From Impatiens glandulifera (lineage: Eukaryota; Streptophyta; Magnoliopsida; Ericales; Balsaminaceae): a stretch of 64,000 nucleotides of DNA. The stretch lies in assembly GCF_907164915.1 (NCBI RefSeq), contig NC_061862.1, forward strand, positions 137,011,520-137,075,519. Direction: 5' to 3'. Each line of letters begins with the position of its first letter. Position 1 is the first letter of the stretch. Positions 35,720 to 48,535 of the stretch are shown piece after piece. Under the pieces are notes generated by a model that saw only the letters and a program-made list of their open reading frames with translations, had not been told where the DNA came from and did no database searches. Position numbers and translations under genes: made by a program.

Positions 35720-35860
35720 AGAACAAGGCCAATCTAATATATGATCAATTAAAAAATTATATAAAAATTCTCTCATCAATCTCATTATCTATCAACATCT
35801 CTTATAAAATTTATGTGAGGGATGAACGTTTATATGATATAGTATTTTTTTATTTTGACT
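35720..35860 (+). promoter_or_regulatory. Promoter block of DUF247 gene 1, shared with gene 2
   Basis: Collinear with the region upstream of gene 2 (minus strand, about 61256-61350). Both share ATATATGATCAATTAAAAA, ATTCTCT, CATCTCTTATAAAAT and GTGAGGGATG. The TATAAA at 35813-35818 is a good TATA box, with transcription expected to start about 30 bp downstream. Confidence 0.6.
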
Positions 35861-35862
35861 TT

Positions 35863-36006
35863 TGAGGAAGATGGAGAAAATTGGAAGTTGTGGATGAAAG
35901 TGCATAAAGAGAGACTACTTCATTCAATAGTTAGTTTATATTTCCAATTATCATCATGGAAGCAGAAATATCAATGTAAGCTTGTGAGGCTATTACGACA
36001 AAGAGG
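35863..36006 (+). pseudogene. Decayed gag-like first exon of DUF247 gene 1
   Basis: Collinear with the intact gag-like exon of gene 2. TACTTCATTCAA near 35920 is followed by TATATTTCCAATTATCATCATGGAAGCA, matching gene 2. There are deletions and stops here (TAG directly after CATTCAA; TGA near 35986). It ends AAAGAG before GTAATT at 36007, the same splice-donor position as in gene 2. The following intron, 36007-36069 (63 bp, ends TTCAG), also matches gene 2. The exon probably serves only as untranslated leader. Confidence 0.6.
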
Positions 36007-36081
36007 TAATTAAATTCATTACAAGTGTTCATAATGGCTAATTAGTTAAAGAGTTTCAATCTCATTCAGATAGTAAAAGAG

Positions 36082-37512
36082 ATGACTCGAGGAAATGAAA
36101 CGTTGACCGAACGTATGGATCAAATGGTGTCAAATTTAACTCCCATACATCCGGAAAGATGCATCTTCAGGGTTCCCAATGTATTGCGGGATGGAAACGA
36201 GGAATTGTACGAGCCGAAGGTGATCGCCATCGGTCCTTATCACCGAGGCAAACCTGGCCTAGATTCTATGGAAGAGAACAAGATTCGGTACCTGCGAAAT
36301 ATTCTCCAAAGAACAGGTAACCAGAGTGTAGACTGCTTGATCCGAGCCGTCGTGCCGCATGAAGAAAAAGTAAGAAAATGTTATGCGGAGAGTATATGCT
36401 ATCTTTCGAGTGATGAAGTAGTCCAAATCCTCGTGTTGGATGGATGTTTCATTATCCAACTCTTTTTTGGGTATGAGATGATGGGACCTGAAATCATTGA
36501 TGAAGACCCAGTGATTAACTCCATGGTCTTGTTAATTGCGTTGGAGAATGACATGTTATTAATTGAGAATCAGATTCCATTTTTCATACTTGAAATCTTG
36601 TTTAACACTATTCATCCTCATCCCTCTTTTTGTAATGAACTCAAACGTCAAATCTTAGTCTTCTTTTATCACAAGCTTAAAATGTATGGTTGGACGCGGG
36701 AAGACATGTCTAACCTGTTCCTTGGCGAAAGGTTTATAAATGATGGTTTGACTCCCCAAGAAATTGAGCAATTATTTACCAAAAACGTATACCATTTGCT
36801 GGACATTATCCACATTGCTATATGCTTCAGATTCAATGAAAGCTCGCCTACTGCTTCTCCATTACAAATTGAAAAGGTGTTTGTTAAGTCGGTTACAAAG
36901 CTCAAAGAAGCCAATGTTAGATTGACTGCGTCCTCATCATCCGAAAAAAGAAGCATATTTGACATAACATTTAAGGAAGGAAAGTTAAAGATTCCAAGTT
37001 TGGGTTTAACTGATAGTTCTGAATTTGAGATTCGAAATTTGATTGCATTAGAGTTGTGTCAAAAAGGGCACAAGCGGAGGAGGTAATATATCCCATGATT
37101 ATCATAAACTCAAGTGAAAGTAATTATATATATATATATAATTGATCATGTTATTCTAATTATATGTAGATTTTTCTGTGATTATGTGATATTCATGGAT
37201 CATCTAATTGCCTCATCCGATGATGTCGACTTTCTTACACATCGCAGCATCTTTCACAACCTAATAGTAGATGCCAACTTCGTGGTCAATATGTTTGGGA
37301 AGTTAACAAAGAACATTGTAACATCTGATTCTTATACTTATTCTAAAATCTCCACAGACTTGAATGGATATTGTGAGCGCCCTTGGAACAAATGGAGCGC
37401 AAGTCTCAAGCATAAATACTTCAACACCCCATGGGCAATTATATCTGTTATTGCGGCTTTGGTGCTACTCTGCTTGACTGCCATACAAACACTGTTTTCC
37501 ATAATTTCTTAG
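36082..37512 (+). CDS. DUF247 (UPF0481) membrane protein, gene 1
   Basis: A plant DUF247 protein of unknown biochemical role; relatives occur at grass self-incompatibility loci and widely elsewhere. Coding exons are 36082-37082 and 37170-37512, joined across an 87-bp intron (donor GTAATA, acceptor TATATGTAG). The junction completes an AGA codon and gives 447 residues. Family signatures: CIFRVPNVLR near residue 28, AIGPYHRGKPGL near 51, VPHEEKVRKCY near 91, LVLDGCFIIQLF near 117, LLIENQIPFFILEILF near 155, and YVIFMDHLIASSDDV after the splice. A hydrophobic C-terminal helix (WAIISVIAALVLLCLTAIQTL) should anchor it in a membrane. The ATG was chosen because it aligns with MTRENET in gene 2. Intact. 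Copia-G lies 144 bp after the stop. Confidence 0.92.
37083..37169 (+). other. Intron of DUF247 gene 1
   Basis: GT-AG intron of 87 bp at the same position and phase as the last intron of gene 2. If retained, translation stops at 37086 and the membrane anchor is lost. Confidence 0.85.
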
Positions 37513-37656
37513 TTGATCATCAAGTTCGCGAGTGATTGTTGTGATCGATGTATTTGAAATATTATTGAAAAAACAATAAATTGAAATTATTTATGAGTTG
37601 TAAATGAGTTATGTAACTGATATTAGTTTGTTTTTAATAGTTTTATTATTTGATAA

Positions 37657-37957
37657 TGTAACGAAGTCACAATCAGGACTCCGATGATCGAACCGTGAAG
37701 AAATATATATGAAAGTGAATAGAAAATTTAGAGAATGAAAAGCAAAACTGGAATGAGAATTTGTCTATTGAAATTGATGTAAATAAGAACACGATTACAA
37801 TCCTTAAATAAAATAAAGCATAACTAAGACATTAAACAAAAGACATGACGAGTCTCATTACTAGGTAAGATCAAGAGTCTTGGACAATCCAAGAGGCTCT
37901 CTTTAACAACTAAAGACTCCTTAATTATTATTATTATCATTACTTTAATTTCTAACA
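37657..37957 (-). repeat. 3' LTR of Copia-G
   Basis: 301 bp; on the plus strand it starts TGTAACGAAG and ends TTCTAACA. Collinear with 42047-42346. Confidence 0.95.
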
Positions 37958-37964
37958 CTCCCCC

Positions 37965-40900
37965 TTAAAGTGATGCCCGATGAACTAGTCCCAACTTAGA
38001 TCGTAGATTTTCGAACGGACCTTTAGGAAGTGCTTTTGTGAAGATATCAGCAACATTATCTTCACTTCTTACTGCAACCATCTCAATGATTCCCTCTAAT
38101 ACTTTTTCACGAATAAAGTGATGCTCAAATCAATGTGTTTTGTCCTCGCATGAAACACAGGATTTGAAGTCAATTTAATAGCACTCAAATTATCTCCATG
38201 TATAGGAACTGGATGATCAAACTTGACATGAAAATCCTCCCATAGTCTACGAAGCCATATGCACTCTTGTGTTGCGTGAGTTGATGCTTTGTATTCCGCT
38301 TCTGTTGTAGACAAGGATACCGATCCTTGTTTCCTACTACTCCAAGATATGCTAGTGTTTCCACAAAGAAAAACAAACCCAGATGTGGACCTTCGATCGT
38401 CTCGATCTCCAGCAAAGTCAGCATCTGCATATCCTTGCAAGACAAATTTCGCATCTTTCTCATATAGTAGACCAATATCTAGTGAGGTATTAATATACTT
38501 CAAAATTTTCTTCGCTTCTTCGAGGTGTGGTTTCCTTGGCTCCTGCATGTATCGACTCACCACTCCAACTGCATAAGCAATGTCAAGCCTTGTTATAGTC
38601 AGATAAATCAAACTTCCCATAAGAGCACGATAAGGACGAGGATCTGGTAGACATGTTCTTTCGTCTCGACTAAGTCTAGGATTTACGTCGAGAGGAATAT
38701 AGCTCTTTTTTTCATCAGTCATACTAAAATTTTCTACCAACTTCTTTGCGTAGTTGATCTGCGATACAAACAACCCTTTATCAAAATTTTCGATTTGCAG
38801 ACCAAGGAAGGTTCCAAGTTCACCAAGCTTCTTCATCTCAAAACGAAGCGAGAGCTCATCTTGTAGACGAGCAACCTCATCATAGTTACTGCCCGTCAAG
38901 ATTATGTCATCCACATAAAGAAGCACCACCACCATCTGTCCTTGACTCTTCTTTATAAACAGACTTGAGTCGGATTCTGAAGCCTTGTACCCACAAAATT
39001 GAAGATATTCTGCAATCTTTCCATACCAAGCACGCGGGGCTAGCTTTAATCCATATAGTGCCTTCTTAAGTCTACAGACCAATTGGAAACCATCAGTCTT
39101 CTCGAATCTAGGTGGTTGTTCCATATATATTGGACGATCAAGTTCTCCGTAGAGAAATGCATTCTTGACATCCAATTGCCACAACTTCCATCGAGAACTT
39201 GCTGCTAAGGCCAACACAGTGCGAATTGACGTCATCTTCGTAACTGGGCTGAATGTCTCCTCGTAATCTTCTCCATACTTCTGTGAGAATCCTCGAGCGA
39301 CCAATCTAGCTTTGTATCGATCTATGCTTCCATCAGCCTTTCGCTTGATTCGATACACCCACTTACATGTGACTACTTGAGTATCAGGAGGCTTCGGAAC
39401 AACGTCCCATGTCTCATTCTTCTTGAGAGCATGCATTTCCTCCTTCATTGCTGTCACCCATTCCTTGACATTTTTTGCTTCATTATAAGAAGTGGGTTCC
39501 TCGTCGTCTATTGCGTTTGCCAAGAAACAAGAAAATGTTGTTACAAAATTATCATCCCTGAATCGACAGGGCCTTACAATGTTCCTTTTTGGTCGAGATT
39601 CCCCATTCTATTGTTGACTTGATTCTTCCTGATGTGGACTTCCTGGTAACCTTTCACCTTTGGCTCCTTCATCGACTGAAGTATCTTGAGCTAAGTCAGG
39701 GCTCCCCCTGTCACTATTATTACTACTACAGGAGCTTCCCGTAGATGTTGGAATGGGAAGATCAGTCTGAACAATTTCTTCAACATCCTTCATATAGTGT
39801 GAAGAAATTTCGTCGAAAACAACATCTCTCGACACAGTGCATTTGTGAGTTGATGGATCCATACACCGCCACCCTTTCCTTCTCTGGTCATAGCCGACAA
39901 ACACGCATTTGACTGCCTTCGCATCCAATTTGCTCCTTCTCGAGTCTGGAATATGGACATAACAAGTAGATCCAAAAACTCGAAAATGTTTAACATTTGG
40001 CTTAAAACCAAAAAGCATCTCGAATGGAGATTTGAACTCATTTGGGCTAAGCGGAACTCGATTGATGACATGAGCAGCACAACTCATGCCTTCTGCTCAT
40101 AACTGCCTTGGTATATTCTTCATATGCAGCCAAGACTTACAAGTCTCTGTAAGGTGTCGAATCTTCCTTTCAGTTATCCCATTCTGTTGCGGGGTCTCAG
40201 GGCAATAGAGTTCTCTTTTTATGCCATTTTGCCTACAAAACAGTTCAAACTCTTTTGAGCAAAATTCCCCACCATTGTCTGTCCGCAATACTCGAATTTT
40301 CCTTTCTTGTTCTCCTTCTACCGTCTCCTTGAACTCGAGAAATTTAGAGAACACTTCAGACTTCTCTTTCACAAAGTACACCCAAGTGAACCTGGAGAAA
40401 TCATCCACAAACAACAGCATATATTTACTTCCCGAGTATGAGGCAGTTCGAGTTGGTCCTATCAAGTCACTATGAACTCGATCCAAAGGACCCTTACTTC
40501 TCGATACAGAGTTGTCGAATGGAAGTCGATGAGCCTTCCCATATAGACATCCTTCACACACACTGCCCTCCTCAATTCTCAGATCTTCAGGTAGACCTTA
40601 GACAAGTTTCTTTCGAGACATAACACTGAGCTTAGTCATATTGACATGCCCAAGTCTTGCATGCCATAGAAAGGATGTGTTTTTGTCGTTCACCTTTTCT
40701 ATGTATGAATTTGAAGCTGAAAGGACAAAGAGATCATTTACCCGAGTTCCAGTATGAACCACATCAGCCTTGATTTCTTTCACGTTCCTTAAGAACTTCA
40801 CATCATGTGGACCGAACAACACCAGATTTCCAGCGTCTTCAACATTTGCAACCGAGAAGAGATTCTTCTGAATTCCTGGAACGTGGTAGACATTTTTCAG

Positions 40901-41994
40901 AGTAATAGATTCTCCTTTATCGCTTTCAATGACAATTAATCCTTCCTTTTTAACTTCGTGAACCGAGTTATCAGCCGTGACAATGTCAGCGCCCCCATTA
41001 TGAATTCGACTCGACGAGAACACAGAACCATCTCCAGTAACATGATGTCCGCACCCTGAATCGACGATCCACCTTTGATCGATCTCCTGTTTACCATGAG
41101 AAACCTCTGTTTTCTTTTCCTTCGAAGTCGTCACATCGACATGAAAAGCCTTGTCATAGTCCTCCTCAACACGCTGGTTAGACTTTTCTCCGAAATTTTA
41201 ACCAGCAAAATTTCCATTCAAATTTACTCGACAGTCTCTCTTGAAGTGTCCAATCTTGCCGCACCTGAAACACTTAAGGGACTTCTTAGGAATATTTGAA
41301 GAATCTTGACATGTTTCTTCCTTCTTCGACTTTCCCTTTTTCCAGCTCGATTTCTTCACGAACAACGCACTGTTCGACTCCTCCTTTATACTCGTTCCAG
41401 CCATTTGTGCGGACAACGACTCTTCAGATGACAAGAGATTTTCAAACTCCTCGAGTGAAGGTTGTTGAGCCCAACCTTGAATCGAGGTGATGAATGGTGT
41501 ATATTCAGGTCGAAGTCCTCGAACAATATGCCTCTTTGTTCGAGCCTCTGAGATTTTCTCATCTGGGTTCAATAAAGAAATTTCTGAGCAAATATTCTTT
41601 ACCTTAAGAAAGAACTCCGAGACAGATCCGATTTGCTTTGCGGCTGCCAACTCATTTCAAGCATCTGGAGACGAGCCTCGTTCTTCTTATTGAAAAGACG
41701 ATCAAGCGTTTCCCAGATCTCACGAGCAGATCCACAACCGATGATGTGCTCAAACAGATTATGGGAGATTGACCTCTTCAACACAAATTCTGCCTTCGCG
41801 TTGAGTCTCTTCCGCTTCTTCGATGCTTCCGCATTTTCAGCAACATCCTCAAGAGCTACATCATCATCGTCTACGATGATGTCCCACAAATCTTCCCCAA
41901 CCAGGTACGATTCCATACAAGTTTTCCATATCCGGTAGTTTGACTGGTTTAACAACTCCAAACCGAGTCCAGCTACACGACCACCACTTTCCAT
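37965..41994 (-). pseudogene. Copia-G gag-pol, four in-frame stops and two frameshifts
   Basis: On the minus strand, ATG 41994 starts Gag (MESGGRVAGLGLELLNQSNY). A frameshift near 41640 is followed by the zinc knuckle CFRCGKIGHFKRDC near 41270, a TAA at 41198, protease IVDSGCGHHVTGD near 41065, integrase HHCC with a TAA at 40598, catalytic HSDLIGP, RTDNGGEF and NGITER, a TGA at 40097 in place of Trp, and a TAG at 39608. RT is intact with YVDDIILTG near 38910. RNase H has YADADFAGD, TTEAEYK and HGDNLSAI. A frameshift near 38100 moves the C-terminus, which ends at about 37965. Non-functional, but only lightly damaged. Confidence 0.92.
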
Positions 41995-42046
41995 ATCGAA
42001 TAACAACGATATCTTCTTCAACAATATTACCAAAGCTCTGATACCA

Positions 42047-42346
42047 TGTAACGAGGTCACAATCGGGACTCCGATGATCGAACCGTGAAGAAATATATAT
42101 GAAAGTGAATAGAAAATTTAGAGAATGAAAAGCAAAACTGGAATGAGAATCTGTCTATTGAAATTGATGTAAATAAGAACACGATTACAATCCTTAAATA
42201 AAATAAAGCATAACTAAGACATTAAAAAAAGACATGAAGAGTCTCATTACTAGGTAAGATCAAGAGTCTTGGACAATCCAAGAGGCTCTCTTTAACAACT
42301 AAAGACTCCTTAATTATTATTATTATTATTACTTTAATTTCTAACA
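42047..42346 (-). repeat. 5' LTR of Copia-G
   Basis: 300 bp, next to the primer-binding site on its left in plus coordinates. Confidence 0.95.
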
Positions 42347-42559
42347 GATAAAAGTAGAATTACTTTTATCCTAAAAGTGTAACACTATATAAGATGAATG
42401 AAATGGTACAAAAGCCTTAATCGCTTTTTCCTCTCAAAATTTCATTTGTTCTCTATCGATTCATATGTGATTATTCTTTGTCCTAGTCAAACTCTAGTGC
42501 AAATCTTGGCTCTGATCGCTTAACAGTTTACGATCGAGAGTCAATTACCAATAACTTGT

Positions 42560-43510
42560 ACTATTGCAGTTAAAAGAAAATACAACAATGATTAGTTAGT
42601 TATTCATGCAGCGGATCATCCAGAGCTAAATATCTCTTATGCAATTTTTACTAGAAAAGACACACACTTTGGCTGAAATTTAAGCGTTCGCCTAGCACTT
42701 CAGGCGAAGATTAAAAGCGATATCATCAATGGATCATATCCTCAGCCTAAAAAAGGTGATGAACGTGACCAATGGAGTATTGTTGATTCTCTAGTTAAAG
42801 CTTGGATAATGAACTCGATCGAGCCAAAGATTGGAAAAAATTTCAGTCCAAGAAAACTATAGTCAAATTGTTGTTAGAGGTTCAATCACGATATGAAAGT
42901 AATATAAAAAAAAAAGGTATGAATTACAAATTGATATCAATTTTACAACATATGAACGGGATATCCAGATTGGTGGAAAAAAACCAGGGATTATCATAGA
43001 AAGAAGAAGAATATAAACGGGAAAGCACATGCTGCAGCTAATTTGCTAATTTTGAAGATGTTTCTGACATGACAATAGAAAAGTTAAAAGATTTATAAAC
43101 AGTTTCTAAATATATGAGGACATTAAAAATAAAGGAAGTAGCTCTACTTCCTATACAGGTAAGTATTCTTTATTAAATTTGTTTTCATTTAATTTTTATT
43201 AAATTTGTTTTCATTTAATTTGTTTGATTATAATTTTAACATTAATAAACAAATTAGTATGACAAATAGATTGCGTATTGATTCATGAGACTAATGTCAT
43301 ATTTGCAATAACAAAAATATGTTTATTAATTTGAAGATGTTAGAAACAACTTAGATTATGTATTTAACTTATGGATCTTGGTGTATAGATGTTGAAGTAT
43401 TTCATGAATTGCAACTTAAAGATGTATTGTATGTATCTTGTTTTAAATATTCTTTAATTGCTGTTACTAAATTAGTCAAAGAAAACAAAATTAATAAACA
43501 TAGATAGAGA
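42560..43510 (+). pseudogene. Copia-H: gag and protease-region relic
   Basis: Fragmentary frames show a Retrofit-type Gag: NLSVRLALQAKIKSDIINGS near 42680, VDSLVKAWIMNSIEPKIGKN near 42785-42840. A later piece near 43400-43490 reads FHELQLKDVLYVSCFKYSL, typical of the segment after protease. Stops and frameshifts are frequent. No LTR, RT or integrase was recognised. Confidence 0.7.
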
Positions 43511-43735
43511 CAGTAGAAAATTAAATTTTGTAATTTAAAGAACAAAATTTTAACTCTAATACCATATTAGAATAGATAAAAATTTGTATTGAATTGATAT
43601 ATTTTGGTTAAATAGTTTATGTTTAATATATATTGACATTAATTTTTTTTTTTAGGAAAATAATGTAATAATATAATATAATATAAATTATATAATAATA
43701 ATATTATCATATTTTATAATATTTGTGATAATATC

Positions 43736-43801
<66 letters not shown>

Positions 43802-45381
43802 TTTAACAATAACAAAGAATTGAACACCTCAAATCGTTGAAAAAATGACCCATGGATTAAAACGTAACTCACATGCGCTGAGGTGGGCTTAACTCACTAG
43901 TGTAACTTTGTATCCAGTATTAAAATATAATTTACTATTTTTTCCTTACTCTTGCTCTATTTTTTTTTTACTTATTTTTTATTCAAAATATATATATTAA
44001 GTTTTAAAATACAATTTACTATTTTTTCTTTGCTCTTGCTCTATTTTATTTTTACTTATTTTTGATCGGAATATATATTAAGTCTTTTAATTTTTAATTT
44101 ATATATAATGTTTTTAATGAAGTTAAATATATCACAGTTGAAAGTTTATTCAAATAATATATATGAGATTTTTTATGTCTATATTGGTTAAGACGATATT
44201 TAAAGATAAATAGTTTGATTAATTTTTATTTTTATATAAACGATGTTCTAAGTGGTAAATAATTTTATTTTTGTAAAAAAATTATATGTTTGAGACAAAC
44301 AAAATAATTATTTATTACTTTTATAAAATATTTAGCCTACTTATTTATAAATTTAAAAGTGTTAAAAGAGTTATTATTATTATCCATTTTTTTAATAGCT
44401 CGTGAATTTGTTTTATTCTAACTTTTTTGCACAACATCATTTGTGTATTAAATAATTTAATTAAAAAAGGTTGAATATTGAGTTTCATAATTTTCAGAAC
44501 ATAACAATATTTTTATCGAAACATATCATAGTTGTCGTCATTCAATCAATACACATTACCTTATCACAATATGTTTGATGATTTTGATTTATTTAACTTT
44601 TATTATTAAAAAATATTAATTTGAACGTTATCATCGAGTGACATTAAGTGAGCAGAGAACTAAATTTTGGTTGGTATATAAAGTTTATAAAATTATTTAA
44701 AATGGTTAATTTAATCGAAATGTTGTTTAAACGAGTTTTTGTGTATAATTTACCGTTTTTTAAGAATAAATTTTCATATTATATTAATATATGCTATAAA
44801 TGAGTAATTTTTTTTTTGGAAAATTTATGAAATATTTTTGAACTAAATGTGTTAGTTATTTTGTTTTAGTAATAAAACAATTGAAAATTCGTAGTAACAT
44901 GAAAGATGTCTCTCTTGTTCATGATTCGACACTTTAATATTTAATTAAAAAATTAAATTATTTGAACATTATAATATAATAGTTTGTTATATATATCATT
45001 GTTTAACATTTTATATCATTTAAGCCACTCCATCCGTCCATGTTTACATGGACATAAAAAAAAATCAATTATATATATATATATATATGAATACGGATTA
45101 AAAACATAACCCGCAAATAGTGTCGGTGTTAAGAATTTTGGGTCAATGCAAATTTAAAATTTTGGGTCCTTAAAATACTAAAAAAATAATAATATAAATA
45201 GTTAATATATTATAATATGAGAATATCCTGATGTTGTTTTAGTTATATATTTTAATTTTATTATATTGTGTGTAAAAGAGTACTAATTAATTTTAAATTT
45301 ATTCACCATCTACCTATATTTTAAAATTAAATATTAGTCTTCTTCGAAAATAAATAAATTTATTTATTTATTTGTTAATAA
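43511..45381. other. AT-rich spacer with (TA)n at 43740-43798
   Basis: No gene recognised. A short duplicated stretch around TACAATTTACTATTTTTTC lies near 43925 and 44010. Confidence 0.6.
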
Positions 45382-45595
45382 GTCAACTAATTAATTTTAA
45401 ATTTATTCACCATCTACCTATAAAATTAATAGTTGTCTTTTACACAAATAAATATATTAGGAGTCTTTTTCATAAACAAATATAAATATATATATTATAT
45501 ATATATATTATATATTTATAAAAATAATTGATAATTAATTTTAAATTTATTAACCATCTACCATTACATTTAAAATTCATTAATAATCTTTTAAC

Positions 45596-45664
<69 letters not shown>

Positions 45665-45861
45665 TTGTAAAAATGACTACTAATTAATTTTAAATTTTAT
45701 AAACTTACACCTTTTAATCTACTAATCAGTCTTCTTCACAAATAAATATATATTTATTTAATTATGAATAAGTCAACTAATTAATTTTAAATTTATTCAT
45801 CATCTACCTATAAAATTAATAGTTGTCTTTTTCACAAATAAATATATTAGGAGTTTTTTTC

Positions 45862-45910
<49 letters not shown>

Positions 45911-45982
45911 AAAATGACTGATAATTAATTTTAAATTTATTAACCATCTACCATTACATTTAAAATTCATTAATGGTATTTT

Positions 45983-46026
<44 letters not shown>

Positions 46027-46425
46027 TTGTAAAAATGACTACTAATTAATTTTAAATTTTATAAACTTACACCTTTTAATCTACTAATTAGTTTTCTTCA
46101 CAAATAAATATATATTTATTTATTTATGAATAAGTCAACTAATTAATTTTAAATTTATTCACCATCTACCTATAAAATTAATAGTTTTCTTTTTCACAAA
46201 TAAATATATTAGGAGTCTTTTTCATAAATAAATAAATATATATATATATTATATTATATATATTTATAAAAAAGACTGATAATTAATTTTAAATTTATTA
46301 ACCATCTACCATTACATTTAAAATTCATTAATAGTCTTTTTAATATATATATATAAATAAATAAATAAATAAATAAATGACTACTATTTAATTTTAAAAA
46401 AATATGAAATTTTTAAAATAAGGCT
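45382..46425. repeat. Three-copy tandem repeat of about 360-390 bp with internal (TA)n
   Basis: GTCAACTAATTAATTTTAAA marks the unit starts at 45382, 45772 and 46134. Each unit continues with ACCTATAAAATTAATAGTT, then AATATATTAGGAGT, a variable (TA)n, and TTAACCATCTACCATTACAT. Spacing differs (390 and 362 bp) mainly through the TA runs. Pure TA runs lie at about 45600-45661, 45870-45904 and 45990-46021. Confidence 0.9.
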
Positions 46426-47573
46426 TCGTAAACAATTTCATATCTTACAATCCCGTGGAATCTAGAATCTAGAAGAGATTGAGAGTTTTTTTAATAGAAA
46501 GTATATTATAGGCCTATTTTAACTTTTTTTCAATATTAATTCATTCTCACGACGACTTGAGAGTCGCCACGAAACTAAGAGTTATGAGTTCGACGTTTGG
46601 TTACGTGTGGAAAAAGTGGGAAATAGAAATAGTTTTTTAGACGCTATGTCCACTCCTAATGTCTCTACTAATTAATTTTGGTATATATATATATAATGAT
46701 GCTTAATGAAATAAATGTAGGTGACACGCTCTCACCACAATCACAGCTCACATAGGCTTATTATTTTTTTTAACATTTTATAATTGTTTCTCTCTTATCA
46801 TAATTACCATAATTATTAATTTATTTTTACTAATTCATTTTTATTTTATTTTACTAATTTCTCTTTCCTAATTATTATTTTTATTATTTTATCTTAATAT
46901 AAAAAACGTTTAATTTAATAAATGAAAAATTAGACATAAATAAGAGAAAAACGTTAAATTTAATAAATGATAAATTAATGGACGTTAAACATAAGAGAAA
47001 AACAATACAAATATTTGTGAACTTTTCTTTCTCACATGTTCATTCATTTTTTTACTTAGGATTTTGGACGGGCGAGACACTATCATGCACTAGATGAGCG
47101 ATCTTCGATCCGCAGACGCCGAGTGACAGCTTCAACGTTGAGGATTTCGAACTGGAGATGAAGGCAATTTCACTCTCTCCTCGACCTGTGGTAAGCTTTC
47201 TATTCTTTCTCTTTTTCAAAAAAATAAACAACATATATCTTACTAACCTTAAACTGGAGAGGATGATTTATAATCCAAAGTAACATATAATGACAAAAGT
47301 TCTTCATTTCATCTCTTCCGAATTAATATAATTATTTATAGCTGCACATTGTTTTATAACAGTTAGACTCACAAATAATCCGTTTATGATAAATAAGAAA
47401 AAAAATAGTTAGTAATATAGTCTATGGTTGATTTTTAGACCTTATAAGTGTAAGTCATATCCGTGGAGGTTGATTATGAATAAAAAAAATGTAAATGAAT
47501 ATTAGATCAAAGTAAATTTTATATAATTTGATCAATAATTCAAATTTTAAAGACTATATACAAATGTAACCAC
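46426..47573. other. Spacer holding a small GC-rich island (about 47055-47195)
   Basis: Mostly AT-rich. The island stands out by composition and ends before a good splice-donor-like GTAAGC at 47189. In one frame it reads IFDPQTPSDSFNVEDFELEM without a stop up to that donor. It could be a captured exon fragment. I do not recognise the protein. Confidence 0.4.
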
Positions 47574-48535
47574 ACTTAATTTTAAATGTTGGAGGTGTTA
47601 AATGTTGGAGGTGCACAACATGCTCTCTACAAAATAATTCAAATCATCTTAGGTAATTTATTTTTCTTATTCTCTCTTATTTATTTTTATTAATTAATTA
47701 TTTTTCTTTCTCTTACCATATATATATTCACATTAATCCTATAAAATAAATATATTTTTTTATCAATTTTATTAACGAGTTTCACTCTTTATTAAAAAGA
47801 CGGGCTATAAAATAATAAATGTAAATAATTATAAATTAATGTAATTATACGAAATGCTATTTTATTTTAAAATATTAATTTTTTAAATAAACTAAAATAT
47901 ATATAATCTGTTATTTTATTAAAAAAAATATAAAATTTATTTATGGAACAATATGACAAAAATTTATATTTATATAAAATTAATGATAAAATATATGAAC
48001 GCTTAAACCTTAATTTTAAATGTTGGAGGTGTACAACATGCAACATGCTTTATAAGTAATTTATTTTTCTTATCCTCTCTTCATTTATCTTTATTAATTA
48101 ATTATTTTTTTTTATTTCCATATATTTATATATTTTTTCATCAGTTTTATTCACTATTTATTAAAAAAAACGGGCTATAAAATAATAAATGTAACTAATA
48201 TATATGATAAAAACGGGACAGTATGATAAAAATTTATATTTATATAAAAATAATGATAAAATTATATATATAATATATTAGGATAGAGAACCGTTTAATA
48301 TTAATTTTTTAAATATTAATTTTTATATATATTTAATAACGCTTAATTTTAAATGTTGGGAGTGTACAGTCTCTCTAAAATAATCCACCCACATCGATAA
48401 TTTAATTTTCTTATTCTTTCTTTCTTTATTTTTATTAATTAATTATTTTTCTTTCTTTTACCATATATATATATTCTATTAATGAGTCTCACTATTTAAT
48501 AAAAAAAAATGGGCTATAAAATAATAAATGTAACC
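47574..48535. repeat. Three dispersed copies of a TTAAATGTTGGAGGTG unit
   Basis: Copies begin near 47574, 48009 and 48340. Each runs through TTATTTTTATTAATTAATTA, a CCATATATAT stretch and GGGCTATAAAATAATAAATG. They are separated by AT-rich filler. No coding signal. Confidence 0.75.

Larger units (their letters stand above)
37652..42351 (-). mobile_element. Copia-G: complete Ty1/copia retrotransposon on the minus strand
   Basis: The element proper is 37657-42346, with target duplication GATAA at 37652-37656 and 42347-42351. LTRs are 301 and 300 bp and differ at roughly seven positions. The primer-binding site is at 42035-42046 (GCTCTGATACCA on the plus strand). The purine tract on the minus strand (AAGGGGGAG) is at about 37958-37966. 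Full gag-pol order is present but broken by mutations. It sits 144 bp downstream of the DUF247 gene 1 stop, in antisense orientation to it. Confidence 0.95.
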
